64,000 nt of DNA from Rhodospirillales bacterium (GTDB lineage Bacteria > Pseudomonadota > Alphaproteobacteria > Dongiales > Dongiaceae). The stretch covers positions 47,767 through 111,766 of the forward strand of contig VFKA01000004.1 in NCBI GenBank assembly GCA_009885795.1, given 5' to 3'. The notes below the pieces were generated by a model. It worked only from the letters and a program-made list of their open reading frames with translations. It ran no database searches and was not told the DNA's origin. The position numbers and the translations under genes are program-made. Shown in pieces: positions 35,836 through 50,154 of the stretch (position 1 is its first letter; every line of letters begins with the position of its first letter).

Positions 35836-38034
35836 ATGCGTGAATACAATCCATTACAGAAGGTTGGCACTGCGATTGCGCGCCTCCGGGCGGAGGCAAA
35901 TCTCACGCAGGCCGTACTCGCGGAAAAATCAAGAATCGACCAAAGCCGGATCTCGCGGATCGAAAAAGGCGAGGTTGTCGCGTCTGCTGACGTCGATCGC
36001 GTCTTGGAGACGCTAGGCACGCTTGGCTCAATGAACGCATCGAGGTTCAAGGCGTTTGTCGACAGGGAATGGAAGCATATCGAGCCGCCATCTTTCTGGA
36101 ACCCTCAGCGTGCTTGCTTGGAGATTGCGGAAGAGACTCTCGAAGAAGTTGCTCTCTTTCTTGAGGACCAGGAGCGACCCTGGCCTCTCCGTCGCCAAAT
36201 CGAAAAGCATCGCAGCTCACTCCTTCGCGCCTCGACATTCCTCGACCGCCTGAATCACAACATCGCCTTCATCGGCGACCTGGGCGTCGGCAAGTCGACG
36301 GCAATCAGCTTCATCTTCGATTTGCTCGTCCCGCCATCCATGGCCGACAAGGCGATCAACCGGCCGGTGCTGGAAACCGGGGGCGGAGGCACGACGATCT
36401 GCGAGGTCCATATCCAGGGCGGGCCAGAGTTCGGTATCTCCCTCCTCCCGATGTCCGATGCCGAAATGCGCGAACTCGTCGCAGATTTCTGCGCTGCCAA
36501 ATGGGTTCTCCATGGAAGCGAACAGCGTGAGCCCGGCGAAAGCATCGGTGTGAGCCAGGAGGCCGAGCGCGCCATACGGAATATGGCCAACCTGAGGCGC
36601 AAACGCGAAACCGTCGCCGGGAAAATCGTCTACCACGACCCTGTCGGTGACCTAGCCAAGGCGAGTAGCAGTGAAGAGGAGTTCCGGACGCGCGTGCTAG
36701 GCCTGATGCGTCTGGAAGATCGGACGCGGCGCGAGCTCTGGTACGACAGTTCGACGCGCAAGCATCCGATGGAATGGGTGACGGAGACCTTCAAAGCCGT
36801 GAACAACGGCCGAATGAAGGATGTGCCGTTTCCGAGGAGCATTGATCTCTTGATCCCGAACTTCGGTCGCAGCTTCGGCGAGCTCGAAATCACGGTTGTC
36901 GATACGAAGGGTGTCGATGACGTCGCGGTACGAGAGGATCTCGATCATCGCCTGAAGGATGCCCGCACGGTCGTCGTGTTCTGCTCGCGCTTCAACGACG
37001 CTCCGGGAACGAGCGCCCGGGCACTTCTCCAGCACATGCAGCAGACGTTCTCGGAGCGCTTCGACACGGGAAAGGTGTCGATTCTCGCGCTTCCCCGCGC
37101 CGAAGAAGCTCGGGCGATGAAAGACGACATGGGTGAGCAAGCCCTGACCGATGCAGAGGGTTACGAGCTGAAGCGCATGCAGGTTACATCCGAACTGGTG
37201 GCGGAGGACCTCGCTGGCGTTCCGATGATCTTCTACAATGTCGAATCCGATGACGTTGCGACGATTCGGACCGAGCTGTTCACGCAGCTGAGCCGGATCA
37301 GGCAGTCTGTTGAAACCAGGCTTTTCGACCTATGTGCAGCGGCCCAAGATATCATCAAGAACCACGAGGCACAAGCCCTCAACGCCGCAATGGAGGAGGT
37401 CGCCAATAGGCTCAACACCTTTCTTAAAGGCAATAGGCAGGTAGGCACACGCGAACGGCTCGCCCATGTTGAAGTCATCAACACCGTGAAGGGTGTCCGC
37501 TATGCATCGACTCTTTGGGCGGCGACCCGACGAAAGGGCGACTACACTGGTTTGAATGTGCTGCATCTCGTTGGCGTCGGTGCCGCCCGGGATGCCCACT
37601 TGCGGAGCGAGAGCTGGTTCAGTGCGCTCGATGCGTTCCTGAAGTCGCTGAAGGCCGATGACGATCTTGCGCTCGCGGTCCGATCCATTGACCAGATCGC
37701 CGCGAGTGCCACCAACTCGAAACGCGCTTTCCTCGAAGCGGTTCAGCGCGGTGGTGTGGAGGTGTACCGTAAGCCGCTGTCGCAATCGGCCGTATGGTCG
37801 GCGTGCGCCTCCGAGTGGGGCCGAGGCCCGGGTTTCAAGCTCCGGGTTGCGAGCCATCTCGAAACTTGGTTCGCGAAGGATACGGCGCCAAAAGAGACTC
37901 TCGAAGCAATGATCAAGGGGCTTTGGGAGCAGACGGTGGTCGCTCCGCTCCTGCGCCTCACCGAGGAGAACGCGCCGGAGACCGAGCCCGTGGCCGAAAA
38001 TGTGGTGCGGTTCCCGGATCGCGCGTCCGCCTGA
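35836..38034 (+). CDS. XRE HTH domain fused to a large dynamin-like/P-loop GTPase domain, unknown function
   Basis: This 732-residue protein is soluble. Residues 7-60 form an XRE helix-turn-helix (IARLRAEANLTQAVLAEKSRIDQSRISRIEKGE). After a helical linker comes Walker A GDLGVGKST (147-155), a glycine-rich switch-I-like TGGGGTT (181-187) and, about 170 residues later, the G3 motif VVDTKG (354-359). VVFCSRFNDAPGTSA (379-393) follows at the G4 strand; no N/TKxD motif is obvious. The large insert between G1 and G3 and the helical C-terminal half (about 400-710) recall dynamin-like GTPases. The gene stands alone, is visibly less GC-rich than its neighbours and has its own promoter, operator and terminator. 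A regulator-coupled defence or stress GTPase is the leading idea, as inference only. Confidence 0.7.
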   Translation: MREYNPLQKVGTAIARLRAEANLTQAVLAEKSRIDQSRISRIEKGEVVASADVDRVLETLGTLGSMNASRFKAFVDREWKHIEPPSFWNPQRACLEIAEETLEEVALFLEDQERPWPLRRQIEKHRSSLLRASTFLDRLNHNIAFIGDLGVGKSTAISFIFDLLVPPSMADKAINRPVLETGGGGTTICEVHIQGGPEFGISLLPMSDAEMRELVADFCAAKWVLHGSEQREPGESIGVSQEAERAIRNMANLRRKRETVAGKIVYHDPVGDLAKASSSEEEFRTRVLGLMRLEDRTRRELWYDSSTRKHPMEWVTETFKAVNNGRMKDVPFPRSIDLLIPNFGRSFGELEITVVDTKGVDDVAVREDLDHRLKDARTVVVFCSRFNDAPGTSARALLQHMQQTFSERFDTGKVSILALPRAEEARAMKDDMGEQALTDAEGYELKRMQVTSELVAEDLAGVPMIFYNVESDDVATIRTELFTQLSRIRQSVETRLFDLCAAAQDIIKNHEAQALNAAMEEVANRLNTFLKGNRQVGTRERLAHVEVINTVKGVRYASTLWAATRRKGDYTGLNVLHLVGVGAARDAHLRSESWFSALDAFLKSLKADDDLALAVRSIDQIAASATNSKRAFLEAVQRGGVEVYRKPLSQSAVWSACASEWGRGPGFKLRVASHLETWFAKDTAPKETLEAMIKGLWEQTVVAPLLRLTEENAPETEPVAENVVRFPDRASA

Positions 38035-38054
38035 GAGTCCGGGCTTGACGAAAC

Positions 38055-38082
38055 GAGGGGGCGGCCGATCGGCCACCCCCTC
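38055..38082 (+). terminator. Hairpin terminator after the HTH-GTPase gene
   Basis: GAGGGGG (38055-38061) pairs with CCCCCTC (38076-38082), with an inner GGCC-GATC-GGCC stem, giving a very stable hairpin 20 bases after the GTPase stop. No T-run follows, so it may act as a weak intrinsic terminator or protect the 3' end. It is a plausible right limit of the island's transcript. Confidence 0.65.
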
Positions 38083-38348
38083 GCGCGTGTTGGTGTCAAA
38101 CCCGCTTTCTAGTCTCTCGGGCGATAAGCCCCGTCCAGACAGCACCAGGTGCGGTGATGATCAACGACGACATGGCGCCAGCCCGCCGTGACGTCACGAC
38201 GTGGAGCCACCTGATGTACGACGAAAGCCGCGATAACAGCGACACGCTCGCCGTTGAGTCGAAGCAAGCCAAAGTCGCGTAGGCGCAGACGGACCAAAGG
38301 AAGCTAGGATCAAATCAAAGTCGATAAGGATTCGGCGCGATCGCCGCT
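38083..38348. other. Intergenic right flank of the GTPase island, no gene recognised
   Basis: About 265 bases between the hairpin and the lpdA stop. A 62-codon open frame on the minus strand (38109-38297) has no recognisable domain, and I see no matching start site or codon pattern. Composition is mixed. The stretch may be a remnant of the inserted segment; no direct repeats matching the left flank were found by eye. Confidence 0.5.
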
Positions 38349-39758
38349 TCACGCGTGAATCGCCCTTCCCGCCACGGCAAGCGCTGCTTCCTTCACCGCC
38401 TCATTGAGGGTCGGGTGGGCGTGGAAGGCGCGGGCCATGTCTTCGGCGGAAGCGGCGAATTCCATCGCCATGACGCATTCGTGGATGAGCGTGCCGGCGT
38501 CGGGGGCGACGATGTGGGCGCCCAGAACGCGGTCGGTGCGGGCGTCGGCCAGGATCTTCACGAAACCGTCGCTGTCGGCGTTGCAGCGCGCGCGGGCGTT
38601 GGCGCTCATCGGAAACTTGCCGGTGGCGTAGTCGATGCCGGCGGCCTTCAGCTCCTCCTCGGTCTTGCCGACGCTCGCCGCCTCCGGCCACGTATAGACG
38701 ATGCCCGGTACGGTCGCGTAGTTGACGTGGCCCGCCTGGCCGGCCAGGCGCTCGGCAAGTGCGACACCTTCCTCCTCCGCCTTGTGGGCGAGCATCGGCC
38801 CGGCGATGCAATCGCCGATGGCATGGAGGCCGGGCACGTTGGTGCGGAAATGCTCGTCCGTCTTCACGCGGCCCCGTTCGTCCAGGGCGACGCCCTGCCC
38901 TTCGAGACCCAGCCCTTCGAGATAAGGGCGCCGGCCGATGGCAAGAAGGACGATGTCGGCGTCGATTTTCTCGGCGGCCCCGCCCTTGGACGGCTCGATC
39001 GAAAGCGCGACGCCGCCAGAACCGGCGCTGGCGCCCGTGACCTTTTGTCCTAGACGGAAGGCGAGGCCCTGGCGTTCCAGGAGACGCTGCATCTGCTTCG
39101 CCACCTCGCCATCCATACCCGGCAGGATGCGATCCAGGACCTCGATCACGGTCACCTTGGCGCCGAGGCGGCGCCAGACCGACCCGAGTTCGAGCCCGAT
39201 ATAACCGGCGCCGATGACGACGAGATGGCCGGGCACGCTTGCGAGCGTGAGAGCGCCCGTCGAGCTGACGATCAGTTTCTCGTCGACGGCGAGCCCGGCG
39301 AGCGGCGTCGAGTCCGAACCGGTGGCGATGACGATGTGCTTGGCCTTCACCGTCTCGGCCCCGCCGCCGGCCATGGCCATTTCGACCCGGCCGGCAGTCC
39401 CAAGCCGGCCGGTTCCCTTGAGGTAGGCGACCTTGTTCTTCTTGAACAGGAACTCGATGCCCTTGGTGAGGTCGGCGACGACCTTGTCCTTGCGTTTCAG
39501 CATGGCCGGCAGGTCGAGGGCGGCGCCGCTCACCTTGATGCCGTGCTGGGCCAATCCGTGTTGGGCTTCCTCGAACTTGTGGGAGGAATGCAGCAGCGCC
39601 TTGGAAGGAATGCAGCCGACATTGAGGCAAGTGCCGCCGAGGCTGCCGCGCTTTTCTATGCAGGCGACGCTAAAGCCGAGTTGCGCGGCGCGGATCGCCG
39701 CCACGTAGCCGCCCGGCCCCCCGCCTATGATCGCCACGTCGACATCGTTCTCGGCCAT
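38349..39758 (-). CDS. lpdA: Dihydrolipoyl dehydrogenase (E3)
   Basis: This 469-residue flavoprotein reoxidises the dihydrolipoyl arm of the 2-oxoglutarate dehydrogenase complex with NAD+. It has FAD motif IIGGGPGGYVAAIRAAQLG, the redox-active disulfide C44-x4-C49 in GGTCLNVGCIPSKALL, NAD motif VVIGAGYIGLELGSVW, and the C-terminal His-Glu pair in AFHAHPTLNEAVKEAAL. It is the last gene of the mdh-sucCDAB series, separated from sucB by the inserted C39-like gene. Confidence 0.97.
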   Translation of the reverse strand: MAENDVDVAIIGGGPGGYVAAIRAAQLGFSVACIEKRGSLGGTCLNVGCIPSKALLHSSHKFEEAQHGLAQHGIKVSGAALDLPAMLKRKDKVVADLTKGIEFLFKKNKVAYLKGTGRLGTAGRVEMAMAGGGAETVKAKHIVIATGSDSTPLAGLAVDEKLIVSSTGALTLASVPGHLVVIGAGYIGLELGSVWRRLGAKVTVIEVLDRILPGMDGEVAKQMQRLLERQGLAFRLGQKVTGASAGSGGVALSIEPSKGGAAEKIDADIVLLAIGRRPYLEGLGLEGQGVALDERGRVKTDEHFRTNVPGLHAIGDCIAGPMLAHKAEEEGVALAERLAGQAGHVNYATVPGIVYTWPEAASVGKTEEELKAAGIDYATGKFPMSANARARCNADSDGFVKILADARTDRVLGAHIVAPDAGTLIHECVMAMEFAASAEDMARAFHAHPTLNEAVKEAALAVAGRAIHA

Positions 39759-39769
39759 TCGCGGTTTTC

Positions 39770-40435
39770 CTACTTCTTACGCGGCCGCACGCAAACGGCG
39801 GCCTTTTCCTTGGCCTTGCCGTAGCGGGCCATGCGGTCGAATTCCTCGCGCGGGATCGCCACGTTCGTCATGTCGGCGGCGGTCTTGCCCTTGTCCAGCG
39901 AAACCCAGGGATCGTTGATGTAGATCGAGGCGTCGTCGAACCCGGTGACCACGACCCAGTGCGGATCGCGGTCGCCATGGACGTAGGCCGTACTGACCAG
40001 CACGATCGGCAGGAAGCCCTGGCGGAGCTTCTCTTCGATGCCCCCGACATTGAGCGCCTTGAAGGTGACGGCGATGCCCGCCGCTTCGGCCGCCGCCAGG
40101 TCGGATTCCTGGAGGAGGCGCATGACCTCTCTTTTTTCGGCTTGGCGCGCGCGATCGACGAAGAAGGCGCCGCGATGGCTCACATGGACTTCCGCTTCGT
40201 AGCCGCGCCGATACGCCGCCAGCGCCAGCCCCAGCGCCCCGCAGCCGCCATGGGCGCTGCCCGAAAAGATGGAGGTCGCTTCCTTCCACAATGTCAGCTC
40301 GGCGACGCGGTCGAAGGACGATTCCGGATCGAACCCGCGCATGACCATGAGCAGCGACGCCGGCCCGCAGGTGAAACCGAGAGTCTGCCGGTAATGCGGC
40401 ACGGTCGTTGTCTTGGGAAAGCCGTTGCGCGGCAA
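39770..40435 (-). CDS. C39-like cysteine peptidase family protein
   Basis: This 221-residue protein has a papain-like C39 fold signature: the catalytic cysteine segment TLGFTCGPASLLMVMRGF, and the histidine in DPHWVVVTGFDDASIYINDP with the following Asp. There is no signal peptide and no ABC transporter part, so it resembles stand-alone Peptidase_C39_2 proteins rather than bacteriocin exporters. It starts with TTG at 40435, 9 bases after the sucB stop, and its own stop is 11 bases before lpdA, so it is embedded in the operon. Substrate is unknown; a role in maturation or turnover of the dehydrogenase complex is only a guess. Confidence 0.78.
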   Translation of the reverse strand: MPRNGFPKTTTVPHYRQTLGFTCGPASLLMVMRGFDPESSFDRVAELTLWKEATSIFSGSAHGGCGALGLALAAYRRGYEAEVHVSHRGAFFVDRARQAEKREVMRLLQESDLAAAEAAGIAVTFKALNVGGIEEKLRQGFLPIVLVSTAYVHGDRDPHWVVVTGFDDASIYINDPWVSLDKGKTAADMTNVAIPREEFDRMARYGKAKEKAAVCVRPRKK

Positions 40436-40444
40436 GGGGTGCCC

Positions 40445-41650
40445 TCACACCTCGAGCAGCAGGCGCTCGGGCGCTTCGATGCATTCCTTGACTCGAATCA
40501 GGAACGTGACCGCTTCGCGCCCGTCGATGATGCGGTGATCGTAGGAGAGCGCCAGGTACATCATCGGGCGGATCTCGACCCTGCCCTCGATGGCGACCGG
40601 GCGCTGCATGATGTTGTGCATGCCGAGGATGCCCGATTGCGGCGGGTTGAGGATCGGCATGGACATCATCGAGCCATAGACGCCGCCATTGGAAATGGTG
40701 AAGGTGCCGCCGGTCAAATCGTCGATCGTGAGCTTGCCGTCGCGCGCGCGCTGGCCCAGTTCCGCGATCTTTTTTTCAATGCCCGCGAAATCGAGCGCGT
40801 CGCAATCGCGCACCACCGGAACCACCAAGCCCTGCCCGGTTCCGACCGCGACGCCGATATCGTAGTAATTCTTGTAGATGATGTCGTCGCCGTCGATTTC
40901 GGCGTTGACCGCCGGAATCTCCTTCAGCGCCACGATGCAGGCCTTGACGAAGAACGACATCATGCCGAGCTTGACGCCGTGCTTGGCCTCGAAGGCTGCT
41001 TTCAGGCGCTGGCGCAGCCCCATCACCGCGCTCATGTCCGCCTCGTTATACGTCGTCAGGATGGCGGCGGTGTTCTGCGCCTGCTTCAGCCGCTCGGCGA
41101 TCCGCTTCCTCAGCCTCGTCATGCGCACGCGCTCCTCGCGCGCGCGGGGCGCGCGGGGGGGCACCGGGGCCGCCGCAATCGGCATCGCCGGCGCCGGCGC
41201 GGCCACGCCGGTCCCGATATGGGTAATGACGTCGGCTTTGGTAAGCCGGCCATCCTTGCCGGAGGCCGGGATCGCGGCAATTTCGAGCTTGTTCTCCTCG
41301 ACGAGCTTGCGCACGGCCGGCGCCAGGGCCGGCGCTTCCGCCACCTTTGGCGCTTGAGCGGGCTTCGCCGGCGCCGGCGCCGAGGCCGGCGATTTCGCCC
41401 CGGAGGCACCACCAGAGTCCCCAATGCTGCCGAGCACGGCGCCGACTTCCACCGTGGCGCCGGCGGGAACGCGAATCTCCCTGAGAACGCCGGCCTGGGC
41501 CGCGTACACCTCGAGCGTCACCTTGTCGGTTTCCAATTCCAGCAGCGCCTCGTCGCGTTGGACGGCGTCTCCGGCCGCCTTCATCCACTTCGCGACCGTG
41601 GCCTCGGTGACCGATTCACCCAATGCGGGAACGACGATATCGACGGCCAT
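40445..41650 (-). CDS. sucB: 2-Oxoglutarate dehydrogenase E2, dihydrolipoyl succinyltransferase
   Basis: This 401-residue core enzyme of the 2-oxoglutarate dehydrogenase complex has an N-terminal lipoyl domain with the lipoylated Lys in [13 protein letters not shown] (near residue 43). An Ala/Pro-rich linker, the peripheral subunit-binding domain ([20 protein letters not shown]) and the catalytic domain follow, ending in [18 protein letters not shown], which carries the catalytic His and Asp. Linker length suggests a single lipoyl domain. It lies 15 bases after sucA. Confidence 0.97.
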   Translation of the reverse strand: MAVDIVVPALGESVTEATVAKWMKAAGDAVQRDEALLELETDKVTLEVYAAQAGVLREIRVPAGATVEVGAVLGSIGDSGGASGAKSPASAPAPAKPAQAPKVAEAPALAPAVRKLVEENKLEIAAIPASGKDGRLTKADVITHIGTGVAAPAPAMPIAAAPVPPRAPRAREERVRMTRLRKRIAERLKQAQNTAAILTTYNEADMSAVMGLRQRLKAAFEAKHGVKLGMMSFFVKACIVALKEIPAVNAEIDGDDIIYKNYYDIGVAVGTGQGLVVPVVRDCDALDFAGIEKKIAELGQRARDGKLTIDDLTGGTFTISNGGVYGSMMSMPILNPPQSGILGMHNIMQRPVAIEGRVEIRPMMYLALSYDHRIIDGREAVTFLIRVKECIEAPERLLLEV

Positions 41651-41665
41651 GGCTCTGCTTTCCGG

Positions 41666-44527
<2,862 letters not shown>

Positions 44528-44559
44528 CTACCCGTGGGAGCGTTGGCCGGAGCCGGAAC

Positions 44560-45443
<884 letters not shown>

Positions 45444-45444
<1 letters not shown>

Positions 45445-46610
45445 CAGCGCGCCTCCTTGACCGCCTTGACGATCTTTTCGGCCGCGTCGGCGAGATTGTC
45501 GGCCGAGAGGATCGCGAGGCCGGACTCGCGCAAGAGCTTCTTGCCGAGTTCGACATTGGTGCCTTCGAGGCGCACGACCAGGGGAACCTTCAGCCCGAGC
45601 TCGCGCGCGGCGGCGATGACGCCTTGCGCGATCACGTCGCAGCGCATGATGCCGCCGAAGATGTTGACCAGGATGCCCCGGACGTTGCGGTCCGACAGGA
45701 TCAGCTTGAAGGCCGTCGTCACGCGTTCCTTGGTGGCGCCGCCGCCGACGTCGAGAAAATTCGCCGGCGTGCCGCCATAAAGCTTGATGATGTCCATGGT
45801 CGCCATGGCCAGACCGGCGCCGTTGACCAGGCAGCCGATGTTGCCGTCGAGCTTGATGTAGTTGAGGTCGTGGCGGGCCGCTTCACGCTCGGCCGGATCT
45901 TCCTCTTTTTCGTCGCGCAGCGCCTCGGCGTCTTTCTGCCGGTAGAGCGCGTTGTCGTCGAAAGAGAACTTCGCATCGAGTGCCACCAGCTCGCCCTTGG
46001 CGGTGACGACCAGCGGGTTGATCTCGACGATGCCGGCGTCGAGCTCGGTGAAGGCGCGGTACAAGGCGCCCATGAACTTCACGGCGGTGCCAACCTGGTC
46101 GCCGGCGAGCCCGAGGCCGTAGGCGACGCGCCTGCCGTGATGGGGCATGAAGCCGCTGGCCGGATCGACGGCGACCTTGAGGATCTTTTCGGGTGTTTGC
46201 GCCGCCACCTGTTCGATCTCCATCCCGCCTTCGGTCGAAGCGATGATGGTGACCCGCGACGATCCGCGGTCGACGAGCATGCCGAGATAGAGTTCGCGGC
46301 GGATGTCGCAACCTTCCTCGACGTAGACGCAAGCGACCTCGCGGCCCGCGGGGCCCGTCTGATGGGTCACCAGCTTCTTGCCGATGAGCGCGGCGGCGAC
46401 ATCGCGTGCCTCGACCGCCGATTTCACCAGCTTGACGCCGCCGCCCTTGCCGCGTCCGCCGGCATGGATCTGCGCCTTGACGACGCAAGGGAATCCCAAC
46501 CGGCCGGCGGCCTGTTCGGCCTCGGCGGGACTACGCGCGACGATGCCGCGGGGGATCGAGACGCCGAAACGGGCGACCAGGCTTTTCGCCTGATACTCGT
46601 GGACGTTCAT
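45444..46610 (-). CDS. sucC: Succinyl-CoA synthetase beta subunit (ADP-forming)
   Basis: This 388-residue ATP-grasp subunit pairs with SucD to make ATP from succinyl-CoA. It begins [17 protein letters not shown] and shows the nucleotide-binding [17 protein letters not shown] and the C-terminal [14 protein letters not shown] and [15 protein letters not shown] segments. Length is normal. It is separated from the small basic peptide gene upstream by 161 bases that contain a 17-base inverted repeat, so it may have its own 5' structure or promoter. Confidence 0.97.
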
Positions 46611-46636
46611 ATGGATTTAGTACCAGAAAAATGATC

Positions 46637-46744
46637 GGCGGCGGTCCCCGGTAGCGCCTGCCAAGGCAAGGCGCGCAATCTAACAGCTTCCGGAAACGGC
46701 GCAAGCGCCGCCCCCCTCATGCCGTCGTACCGGGGACCGCCGCC
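46637..46744. repeat. 17-bp perfect inverted repeat between the basic peptide gene and sucC
   Basis: GGCGGCGGTCCCCGGTA at 46637-46653 is the exact reverse complement of TACCGGGGACCGCCGCC at 46728-46744. The 74 bases between hold smaller palindromes (GCGCCTGCC...GGCAAGGCGC and GGCGCAAGCGCC). In the minus-strand transcript this makes a long stem-loop between mdh/basic-peptide and sucC. It could be a processing site, attenuator or mobile palindrome. Confidence 0.8.
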
Positions 46745-46771
46745 GCACTTCAGAACTAGGCGTCGTTATGC

Positions 46772-47889
<1,118 letters not shown>

Positions 47890-47977
47890 CTAGAACACAT
47901 GCGCGGCCACTATGTATAGTGCCTCTACTCCGTTTCTACCCCAAGAGCAAGCACTAACATCATGATTCTGTTTCAGG

Positions 47978-49093
47978 TCACGGAAGGTGGGGGCGAGCGA
48001 GATACTCGGCCGATTGCATCTCGTGCAGCCGCGACCGGGTGCGCTCGAAGAGCGAGGCCGCCCGGCCGCTCGGATAGAGCGCCTCGGGCGGGCCGGCCGC
48101 GGAGATGATGAGCTTCACCTTGTGCTCGTAAAGCACGTCGATGAGCGCCATGAAGCGCAACAGGGTGTCGTGGTTTTCGGCCGGAATGACGGGGACATTC
48201 GCGAGGATGACGGTGTGGAAGTGGGTGGCGATGGCGATGTAATCGCCGGCGCCCAGCGGTCGTTCGCAAAGATCGGCGAAGCCGAACCAGGCGACGTTCC
48301 TGGCCGCGCGCGGCACCACGATCCGCCGGCCGAGCACGTCGAGCGTGGCCGGCGCGCCCGGCGCATCGTCGGTCAGATGCACGAAAGCCGCGGCGAGCGC
48401 CGCGCCGGTTTCCGGGGACAGCGGATGGTGGTAGACGGCCATGCCGCGTATGCGCGCCAGGCGATAGTCGGTCCCGCCGTCGAGTTCGAGCACGTCGAGG
48501 CGGTGCTTCAAGAGTTCGATGAAGGTAACGAACCGTTCGCGTTGCAGCCCGTCCTTGTAGAGATCGTCCGGCGCGAAGTTGGACGTGGCGACCACCACGA
48601 CTCCGTTCTCGAAGAGTTTCTCGAACAGGCGGCCGAGCAGCATGGCATCGGCGATGTTGGCGACCTGGAATTCGTCGAAGCACAGCAGCAGGGATTCGGC
48701 GGCGATGTCGGCGGCGACCTTGACCAGGATGTCGCCGTCATCGCCCGCTTCGCGCAGACGGTGCAGGCGATCGTGGATCTCGGCCATGAAGGAGAGGAAG
48801 TGAACCCGCCGCTTTCGAGTGACCGGCGCGGCGCCATGGAAGAGGTCCATCAACATGGACTTCCCGCGCCCGACGCCGCCGAAGAGATAGAGCCCCTGGG
48901 GCGGCGTTTCGGGCCGGCGCGAAAGCCCGAGCCGCAGGCGCCAGCCGGCGCCGCCCGGTCCCGGTTCGTAACCCTTGAGCGCGTGATGAAGGCCTTCGAG
49001 CTTCTCGGCCGCGACCGCCTGGGCCGGGTCGGCCTGCAGGGCCCCGGCGTGCCGGCGCACGCGGTAGAGGGCGAGCGGTCCTAAGTCGCTCAT
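47978..49093 (-). CDS. zapE: Cell division AFG1-like ATPase ZapE
   Basis: This 371-residue P-loop ATPase has Walker A GGVGRGKSMLMDLF (from residue 72), Walker B LLCFDEFQVANIADAM, and the sensor region VVVATSNFAPDDLYKDGLQRERF. The family (AFG1/LACE1 in mitochondria) regulates Z-ring constriction in bacteria and protein turnover in mitochondria. The gene lies between sdhB and mdh, the usual alphaproteobacterial place. It ends 154 bases before the mdh start and is divergent from DUF6494 at 49162. Confidence 0.95.
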   Translation of the reverse strand: MSDLGPLALYRVRRHAGALQADPAQAVAAEKLEGLHHALKGYEPGPGGAGWRLRLGLSRRPETPPQGLYLFGGVGRGKSMLMDLFHGAAPVTRKRRVHFLSFMAEIHDRLHRLREAGDDGDILVKVAADIAAESLLLCFDEFQVANIADAMLLGRLFEKLFENGVVVVATSNFAPDDLYKDGLQRERFVTFIELLKHRLDVLELDGGTDYRLARIRGMAVYHHPLSPETGAALAAAFVHLTDDAPGAPATLDVLGRRIVVPRAARNVAWFGFADLCERPLGAGDYIAIATHFHTVILANVPVIPAENHDTLLRFMALIDVLYEHKVKLIISAAGPPEALYPSGRAASLFERTRSRLHEMQSAEYLARPHLP

Positions 49094-49161
49094 GCGAAAC
49101 CATGGCGCGGCAAGGGCCCGACGCCTATCCTCAAGGCGTGGGGCCGGATAGGAGAGATACG

Positions 49162-49368
49162 ATGGACGAAGACGCCTTGAACATGTCGGTGCGAAAATTC
49201 CTGAAGGAAGTCGGCGTCACCTCGCAGCGGGTAATCGAGCAGGCCGTTCGCGAAGGTGTCGCCGATGGGCGGCTCGAGGGCAAGAAAAAGGTGAAGGCGC
49301 GGGTGACGCTGACCTTGGATGAGCTCGACATCGCCCATACCGTCGACGCCGACATCGCCTGCGGTTGA
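49162..49368 (+). CDS. DUF6494 family small protein
   Basis: This 68-residue protein begins MDEDALNMSVRKFLKEVGVTSQ and continues with a basic, charged helix and a beta-like C-terminus (VTLTLDELDIAHTVDADI). It matches the DUF6494 family of small alphaproteobacterial proteins, whose function is unknown. The ATG at 49162 is chosen because GGAGAG lies 5 bases upstream; an earlier ATG at 49102 has no family match. It sits between divergent zapE and convergent sdhB, its stop 7 bases from the sdhB stop. Confidence 0.82.
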   Translation: MDEDALNMSVRKFLKEVGVTSQRVIEQAVREGVADGRLEGKKKVKARVTLTLDELDIAHTVDADIACG

Positions 49369-49375
49369 GCGCGCC

Positions 49376-50149
49376 TTACCGCCGCCCCACCATCAGCTTC
49401 TTGATCTCGGCGATCGCCTTGGCCGGGTTGAGGCCCTTGGGGCAGGTCTTGGTGCAATTCATGATGGTGTGGCAGCGATAGAGGCGGAACGGGTCCTCGA
49501 GCGCGTCCAGCCGCTCGCCCGCCGCTTCGTCGCGGCTGTCGGCGATCCACCGATAGGCCTGTAATAGAACCGCCGGGCCGAGATAGCGGTCCGCATTCCA
49601 CCAGTAGCTGGGGCACGAGGTCGTGCAGCAGAAGCACAGGATGCACTCCCATAGCCCGTCGAGTTTCTGGCGCTCGGCCGGCGACTGCGGCCGCTCGCGG
49701 CCCGACGCCGGCGTCGTCGTCTTCAGCCACGGCTCGATGGCGGCGTACTGGGCGAAGGCATCGGTCAGGTCCGGCACCAGGTCTTTCACCACCGGCATAT
49801 GTGGCAAGGGATAGATTCGGACCTCGCCCTTCACCTCGGCAATGTACTTGGTGCAGGCCAGCGTGTTGGTGCCGTCGATGTTCATGGCGCAAGACCCGCA
49901 CACGCCTTCGCGACAGGAGCGCCGAAACGTCAGGGTCGAATCGATCTCGTTCTTGATCTTGATGAGCGCGTCGAGGACCATCGGGCCGCAACTCGCCATG
50001 TCGATCTCGTAGGCGTCGAGTCGGGGGTTGGCGTCGCCGTCCGGGTCCCAGCGATAGACCTTGAAGACCTTGGCGTCCTTGGCGCCGGGCGTGTTGTACG
50101 TCACGCCGGGCTGGACCTTGGAGTTGGCGGGAAGGGTGAATTGGGCCAT
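49376..50149 (-). CDS. sdhB: Succinate dehydrogenase iron-sulfur subunit
   Basis: This 257-residue subunit carries the three clusters that pass electrons from FAD to quinone. The 2Fe-2S ligands are in [21 protein letters not shown], the 4Fe-4S ligands in [13 protein letters not shown] and the 3Fe-4S ligands in [17 protein letters not shown]. Length is normal. It is the last gene of sdhCDAB but is separated from sdhA by 506 bases containing the YgiT gene and a palindromic repeat, which is unusual. Confidence 0.97.
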   Translation of the reverse strand: MAQFTLPANSKVQPGVTYNTPGAKDAKVFKVYRWDPDGDANPRLDAYEIDMASCGPMVLDALIKIKNEIDSTLTFRRSCREGVCGSCAMNIDGTNTLACTKYIAEVKGEVRIYPLPHMPVVKDLVPDLTDAFAQYAAIEPWLKTTTPASGRERPQSPAERQKLDGLWECILCFCCTTSCPSYWWNADRYLGPAVLLQAYRWIADSRDEAAGERLDALEDPFRLYRCHTIMNCTKTCPKGLNPAKAIAEIKKLMVGRR

Positions 50150-50154
50150 TCGGG

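Noticed and set aside
38109..38297. Short minus-strand gene or transposase remnant
   Set aside because: 62 codons without recognisable motif or start signal; not enough to name it.
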